DNA from: Bacteroidota bacterium
Lineage (GTDB): Bacteria > Bacteroidota > Ignavibacteria > UBA10030 > UBA6906
Direction: 5' to 3'
Assembly (NCBI GenBank): GCA_017860555.1
Contig: JAGDMJ010000075.1
Coordinates: forward strand, 1-10,447
DNA length: 10,447 nucleotides
Shown: one piece after another, positions 8,301-10,447 of the stretch
How positions within the stretch are numbered: position 1 is the stretch's first letter
Layout of the letters: each line of letters starts with the position of its first letter
Notes under the pieces: generated by a model
Told to the model about the DNA's origin: nothing
Database searches by the model: none
What the model saw: the letters and a program-made list of their open reading frames with translations, nothing else
Position numbers and translations under genes: made by a program

Positions 8301-8346
8301 CTCCACACAACAGGAAGGCGATAAGGCCTGCGCAAGGGCGGGTCAT
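5323..8346 (-). CDS. Exported amylo-alpha-1,6-glucosidase-type (GDE) enzyme fused to glucodextranase C-terminal module
   Basis: The 1007-residue product begins with a signal peptide (MTRPCAGLIAFLLCGG...VWG, cleavage probably before Gln22). An N-terminal GDE-type beta domain (about 25-245) precedes an (alpha/alpha)6 barrel of the glycogen-debranching family (about 250-660): PWFNNYWGRDTF, then GDAETWMDA with the expected general-acid Asp410, then NGTVWTW, then LSELMD with a candidate base Glu599. The enzyme would cleave alpha-1,6 branch glucosyl links in glycogen-, starch- or pullulan-like glucans outside the cytoplasm. Residues about 791-1003 resemble the glucodextranase C-terminal domain (Pfam Glucodextran_C): YSYPLNTSFVPGSFDVAHFD, YGFQLTFVAI and the end EPNVYDVLTVH. 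ATG 8346 overlaps the esterase stop (ATGA). The frame extends to 8403, but that start would bury the signal peptide. Family is clear; exact linkage specificity is inferred. Confidence 0.92.
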   Translation of the reverse strand: MTRPCAGLIAFLLCGGSLVWGQVSLDSLGIVVQGKSREYSFTNKQAAFLYGETNATNRTSWQGFNAGGREFLDDYVLVIDGRPVDRASAVTTVYPDYLVRTYPDGIIEEVRLADTVALLAVHVVCQNGPARVELIPFFTDIRSKEEYVMRDSAGVMLLARANHPRRTARENYPVWLAIHGSGFTFDRIETRQRNQYSPFSVTSPASRHRVIVFALADKPEDARALANGYERRQKGYNAARRRRMEQLLAESKVATSDRRLTMALAWAKLSLDALIMNQGIHGIFAGLPWFNNYWGRDTFISLPGAVLVTGRFEEARNILLSFGAFQEEDPRSPNYGRIPNLIAPTETIYNTADGTPRFVLMAREYAERSGDTAFIREVYPVVRRAMIGSLLQHRDSLSFLTHGDAETWMDAVGSGGPWSPRGNRANDIEALWLQQLGASAWFARRVGEDIDADIWDRIRLDCKRQFIRMFLTGPNNQVVDRLQEDGTQDTTVRPNQIFLAPVLDEYTRANVVRTVLNRLTYAHGVASLSQDDPNFHPFHHHEPYYPKDAAYHNGTVWTWLQGPLISELCTFGRHDIAAMLTENSVHRILDRGAVGTLSELMDAVPHPGEEEPRLSGTFSQAWSLAEFVRNFYDDYLGVRVDRLRNLLTLRPHLPPSVDAIQARLNVAGKPVQLKLQSDSITTMALIDWQSQEDNIDALIELATPTGNLLRSRFQIPPHSLVEAWVQGNRISVLANNEPIPHTSTRVSLPQLSPLPRPYEFLGPAIRPGLRAMRGPEYPLLSNARIKEQNHRATLLADVADTIDDDRGTGMYSYPLNTSFVPGSFDVAHFDLRADSANVYFSLTFKALSDPGWHPEYGFQLTFVAIAISEDSTIGSGRLQIPHNAQYALDPRFAYEKLLLIGGGVQLEDTAGKVIVAYTPLPGDEANPLGNAYARTINFALPLSYLGRPKPGWTFTILAGAQDDHGGSGLGEFRTVNPEPGAWNGGGRRNPDEPNVYDVLTVHVRPGK

Positions 8347-9569
8347 GGAAGTCCCCAGAAGTATTCCAGGATGGATGCGATCCGGGCGCGCCAATTCCCC
8401 CAATTATGCCCTTCGTGGTATTCGGAGTACGAATAACGGTATCCTTTTCTCTGCAGCACGTTCCGCATTGCCCGGGTCAGGTCCAGGCTGTCCTGGATCG
8501 TCCCGGTATCAAGATAGAATTTCACCGGCCTGACGGGGCCATCCGCGATCATCCGGGTCACCGACTGATTCCTCCACCAGTAGGAAGGGGACTGGGCGGC
8601 ACAGAGCGAAAACACGCGAGGATGTTTGTAGGCCGCATATGTCGCGAGCAAACCGCCCAGCGATGCCCCCATGATCGCTCTGTCCTTTTCCTCCGGCTTC
8701 ACGCGGTACTTCCCTTCTATCATTTGCCGGAGTTCGCGCGTGAGGGAAGAAACAAACACATCGCTCAAAGTATAGTCAATCGTCCGTTTGTTCGTTGCGG
8801 GACGGGTGATATTCGTCCGCGGTTCCACAAACACCACGATGATCGGTCGAATGCGCCGGCAAGCAATCAGATTGTCCAGGACCGTCGCCATCATGCCCAG
8901 GCTGAGATAGTCGCCGCCGTCCAGGACGTAGAGAGACGGGTAGAATCGCCGCGACCGGTCGTATCCGTGAGGCCGATAGACGAAAACCGGATGCGACCGG
9001 TTGAGAAGCTTGCTGGTGAATTCCATGGCATCGATCGTGCCATTCGGCGCCGAGGCCCGCCATGTGAGTTCTGATGGCTGCCGGTATCCGGGCATGGCGA
9101 CTTCCGAGTTGGGGCCCGATCCCCCCATCGCCTGCTGATGATTGTACGGGTCGAGAATCCACGTCGAGTCGACAGCCAGCCTGTATTCAATCCTTGCGCG
9201 TCGATGAAGTTGAATCGCACAATAGTGGAAATTCGTTCCCGGCACGCGGGTCATGACGGTTTTGTCGGGATCCCATTCATTCAGGTCCCCCGGCACGCTC
9301 ACACGTCGTGCACGCCCGGAATAGAACAGGTACAGCGTCGAGCCGTCAATCAGAGGGCGGCCATAGTGAGAGGCCTGCTGCAGGAACTGTTGTATTGCCA
9401 CCTCCCGTTTCGGACGGATCAGAGATTGCAGACGTTCGAGAAACTCGGGCACACACTGTCCAACAGCGCGATGAGCCGGAATGTGCCTCTTTGACCGGGA
9501 ATGTGCGAGTGTTGCGGAGACCTGGAGCGTGAGCACTCCAAGATGCGCAAGAGCGGCGACCGGATTCAT
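8343..9569 (-). CDS. Exported esterase, enterochelin-esterase (Fes/esterase D) type, with N-terminal E-set domain
   Basis: The 408-residue product has a short hydrophobic N-terminus (MNPVAALAHLGVLTLQVSAT) that probably acts as a signal peptide. Residues about 75-145 form an E-set/CBM48-like beta domain (RRVSVPGDLNEWDPDK, then FHYCAIQL, then WILDPYN), common ahead of this esterase type. The alpha/beta-hydrolase domain (about 180-405) shows YPSLYVLDGGDY, the nucleophile elbow GASLGG with Ser303, a candidate acid in YLDTGTIQD (Asp354 or Asp360), and His388 in EGHNW. Such proteins hydrolyse esters such as feruloyl or acetyl groups on polysaccharides or siderophore esters; the operon partner hints at an acylated or otherwise decorated glucan. 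ATG 9569 lies 6 nt after the previous stop, preceded by an A-rich stretch (TAAAAATAG) without a Shine-Dalgarno sequence. Its stop overlaps the debrancher start. Family is secure; substrate is unknown. Confidence 0.9.
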   Translation of the reverse strand: MNPVAALAHLGVLTLQVSATLAHSRSKRHIPAHRAVGQCVPEFLERLQSLIRPKREVAIQQFLQQASHYGRPLIDGSTLYLFYSGRARRVSVPGDLNEWDPDKTVMTRVPGTNFHYCAIQLHRRARIEYRLAVDSTWILDPYNHQQAMGGSGPNSEVAMPGYRQPSELTWRASAPNGTIDAMEFTSKLLNRSHPVFVYRPHGYDRSRRFYPSLYVLDGGDYLSLGMMATVLDNLIACRRIRPIIVVFVEPRTNITRPATNKRTIDYTLSDVFVSSLTRELRQMIEGKYRVKPEEKDRAIMGASLGGLLATYAAYKHPRVFSLCAAQSPSYWWRNQSVTRMIADGPVRPVKFYLDTGTIQDSLDLTRAMRNVLQRKGYRYSYSEYHEGHNWGNWRARIASILEYFWGLP

Positions 9570-9575
9570 CTATTT

Positions 9576-9794
9576 TTACCGATGCATGATGATCGGCAGG
9601 AGAATGTACGCAGCACTCATGCCGGAGATGATCAAGCCCAGCATGGAGCCGCAGGCCCAGAAGAACATCTTCAGGTCGCCGTCTTTTTCATCGGAAACGG
9701 CAAGGGCTTTTCGAAAGCAAAGGACCGCGCCTGCCAGAGCCAGCGCGGATCCCAGGCCAAAAGCGACAAAGAGAATTAGATCGAGGTTCTGCAT
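9576..9794 (-). CDS. Small two-helix membrane protein
   Basis: A 72-residue protein of unrecognised family. It has two hydrophobic segments (LILFVAFGLGSALALAGAVL, about 6-25, and FFWACGSMLGLIISGMSAAYILLPII, about 44-69) separated by a charged linker (RKALAVSDEKDGDLK). It should sit in the cytoplasmic membrane with both ends on the same side. The start at 9794 is chosen because a promoter-like TATCTTTC lies just upstream at 9820-9813; the longer frame to 9836 would begin upstream of that box. It is first in the minus-strand cluster, 6 nt ahead of the esterase, so probably co-transcribed. Whether it works with the glucan enzymes cannot be told. The hydrophobic pattern supports a real gene; no function is proposed. 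Confidence 0.65.
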   Translation of the reverse strand: MQNLDLILFVAFGLGSALALAGAVLCFRKALAVSDEKDGDLKMFFWACGSMLGLIISGMSAAYILLPIIMHR

Positions 9795-9812
9795 AGGTCC
9801 GGGAGATAATAC

Positions 9813-9820
9813 GAAAGATA
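9813..9820 (-). promoter_or_regulatory. Possible -7 box for the minus-strand glucan cluster
   Basis: TATCTTTC on the minus strand (9820-9813) resembles TAnnTTTG with one mismatch and lies 18 nt upstream of the ATG at 9794. No TTG sits at the expected distance upstream, so support is weak. No LacI-like palindrome accompanies it, unlike the GH13 promoter. Confidence 0.3.
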
Positions 9821-9905
9821 CAAAAATAAGGTGCAAAAACCCCCTAAGTCGGACCTACGCCCCCTGTTTTGGCGGAGAGCGGTCCTCCTGAAATGCTCTC
9901 CCCGA

Positions 9906-9973
9906 GACGACATTCTCCTGTTAAGCCCGGCCTACCTGTGGACGACAATCTCCTGATAAGCCCGGTTACCTGT
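9906..9973. repeat. Two-unit imperfect tandem repeat of about 34 bp
   Basis: Unit 1 (9906-9939) and unit 2 (9941-9973) both read GACGACAnTCTCCTGnTAAG followed by CCCGG and TACCTGT. They differ at two single bases and by CC versus T before TACCTGT. A further related piece, ACCTGTGTCGTCC, lies at 10035-10047, resembling ACCTGTCGTCC at the unit 2 end. It is non-coding on both strands as far as I can see. Confidence 0.75.
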
Positions 9974-9974
9974 C

Positions 9975-9999
9975 GTCCCGAAATTCTCTTTTTCGGGAC
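9975..9999. repeat. 9-bp perfect inverted repeat
   Basis: GTCCCGAAA (9975-9983) pairs with TTTCGGGAC (9991-9999) across a 7-nt T-rich loop (TTCTCTT). It follows directly on the tandem repeat. No T-run follows on either strand, so it is not a typical terminator; it could be an RNA hairpin or a protein-binding site. Confidence 0.6.
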
Positions 10000-10098
10000 C
10001 TATACGAGGCTTGTCTTGAGAAAAAACAAGTCTGACCTGTGTCGTCCTTGACTCCACGTCTTGGCGAAGAGGGCGCCGAAATCGCGCCGTTTTGGGAC

Positions 10099-10129
10099 TT
10101 GCCTCTGGCACCGCTCTTTGCTATCTTCA
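10099..10129 (+). promoter_or_regulatory. Bacteroidota-type promoter ahead of yjbQ-like gene
   Basis: TTG (10099-10101), a 20-nt spacer and TATCTTCA (10122-10129) resemble the TTG / TAnnTTTG promoter with two mismatches at the end of the -7 box. Transcription would begin near 10136, about 138 nt upstream of the ATG at 10274, at the foot of the hairpin that follows. Confidence 0.4.
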
Positions 10130-10133
10130 TAAC

Positions 10134-10162
10134 AAAGGAGCCTAACAGCACGCTCCTTTTTT
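10134..10162 (+). terminator. Terminator-like hairpin with T-run
   Basis: AAAGGAGC (10134-10141) and GCTCCTTT (10152-10159) form an 8-bp perfect stem with a 10-nt loop, ending in six T residues (10157-10162). It has the shape of a Rho-independent terminator for a plus-strand transcript arising upstream in the intergenic region. If instead the promoter at 10099-10129 is used, the same structure would lie at the 5' end of the yjbQ-like mRNA. Confidence 0.5.
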
Positions 10163-10273
10163 CATTCCAGCGATGAGACAGGGAGGAGACCAGTGGAACC
10201 CGCGGACTGCAGAGATTTCGCGGCAGGGGAAGTGCAAATCGGACACGTTGTTCAGGACTTGATGGCCTGATGC

Positions 10274-10447
10274 ATGAAAGCGACGACGGAATACCTCTGG
10301 TTCAACACCCGCAAGCATCGGGAATACTTGAATATTACCAGGCAGGTGGAGGAGATCGTTGCGAGGAGCGGGGTGAGAGAGGGGATGGTCCTTGTTTCCG
10401 CCATGCATATTACGGCGGGTGTTTACGTGAATGACGCGGAGCAGGGA
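10274..10447 (+). CDS. yjbQ: YjbQ/UPF0047 family protein (5' part only)
   Basis: The first 58 codons of a gene continue past the right edge. The translation (MKATTEYLWFNTRKHREYLN, then ITRQVEEIVARSGVREGMVL, then VSAMHITAGVYVNDAEQG) matches the N-terminal half of UPF0047/YjbQ proteins, which are usually about 130-140 residues long. The motif SAMHITAGVYVND is a family hallmark and carries a conserved His. YjbQ of Escherichia coli has been reported to have weak thiamine-phosphate-synthase activity; the physiological role is unsettled, so no pathway is claimed. ATG 10274 is the first start after an in-frame stop (TGA 10268-10270). No Shine-Dalgarno sequence is evident. It is divergent from the glucan cluster and probably unrelated to it. 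Confidence 0.9.
   Translation, partial: MKATTEYLWFNTRKHREYLNITRQVEEIVARSGVREGMVLVSAMHITAGVYVNDAEQG

Larger units (their letters stand above)
9795..10273. other. Intergenic region between divergent operon and yjbQ-like gene
   Basis: No plausible protein gene is visible. The stretch contains an imperfect tandem repeat (9906-9973), a 9-bp inverted repeat (9975-9999), a short GC-rich hairpin (GGCGC-7 nt-GCGCC, 10072-10088, followed by GTTTT), a promoter-like element (10099-10129) and a terminator-like hairpin (10134-10162). The motif TAGGTCC recurs at 9794-9800 (plus) and at 9851-9857 and 9996-10001 (minus, the last preceded by A). The content suggests regulatory or non-coding RNA function. Confidence 0.5.

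Noticed and set aside
8347..8403. Longer start for the debranching-type protein
   Set aside because: The extra 19 residues would bury the signal peptide. The ATG at 8346 overlaps the esterase stop as ATGA, typical of coupled genes.
9795..10047. CRISPR-like array from the repeated units
   Set aside because: Only two adjoining units without unique spacers and no cas genes; this is a tandem duplication, not a CRISPR.
10142..10408. Minus-strand open frame (88 codons) over the yjbQ start
   Set aside because: It is antisense to a clear UPF0047 start and to the terminator-like hairpin.

Overview
The window looks like a chromosomal segment of a GC-rich member of the Bacteroidota/Chlorobi/Ignavibacteria side of the FCB group. 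Three things point there, all read from sequence. Several upstream regions carry Bacteroidota-type promoter elements (TTG, 19-21 nt, TAnnTTTG or close). Shine-Dalgarno sequences are weak or absent, with A-rich stretches before some starts. A decayed coding fragment resembles the C-terminal sorting domains of type IX secretion cargo. The exact lineage cannot be fixed from this alone. No rRNA, tRNA, CRISPR, insertion sequence or phage gene was seen.

Layout: (1) 1-1810, minus strand, a 3'-truncated gene for a membrane-anchored SGNH/GDSL hydrolase with TPR-like helices, read from its own promoter. (2) 1811-2543, a gene-poor stretch holding the relic of a sorting-domain protein, then a Bacteroidota-type promoter with a 14-bp LacI-family-like palindrome directly after its -7 box, then a leader of about 250 nt. 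(3) 2544-4484, plus strand, a cytoplasmic GH13 protein whose best remembered relative is the Thermotoga maltosyltransferase, with several usually invariant active-site residues changed. (4) 4519-9794, minus strand, a compact four-gene cluster read right to left: small two-helix membrane protein, exported enterochelin-esterase-type hydrolase, exported glycogen-debranching-type glucosidase fused to a glucodextranase C-terminal module, and a tropinone-reductase-like SDR. (5) 9795-10273, intergenic DNA with a tandem repeat, hairpins and a plus-strand promoter. (6) 10274 to the right edge, the start of a YjbQ/UPF0047 gene.

The centre reads as an alpha-glucan locus. The exported debranching-type enzyme would trim branched glucans outside the cytoplasm, perhaps helped by the esterase. 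The GH13 protein would handle, or sense, maltodextrins inside, under a sugar-responsive LacI-type repressor not present here. The SDR and small membrane protein are tied to this only by position. The most notable points are the altered GH13 active site, the operator/promoter overlap, the debrancher fusion, the sorting-domain relic and the repeat-bearing intergenic region near the right end.
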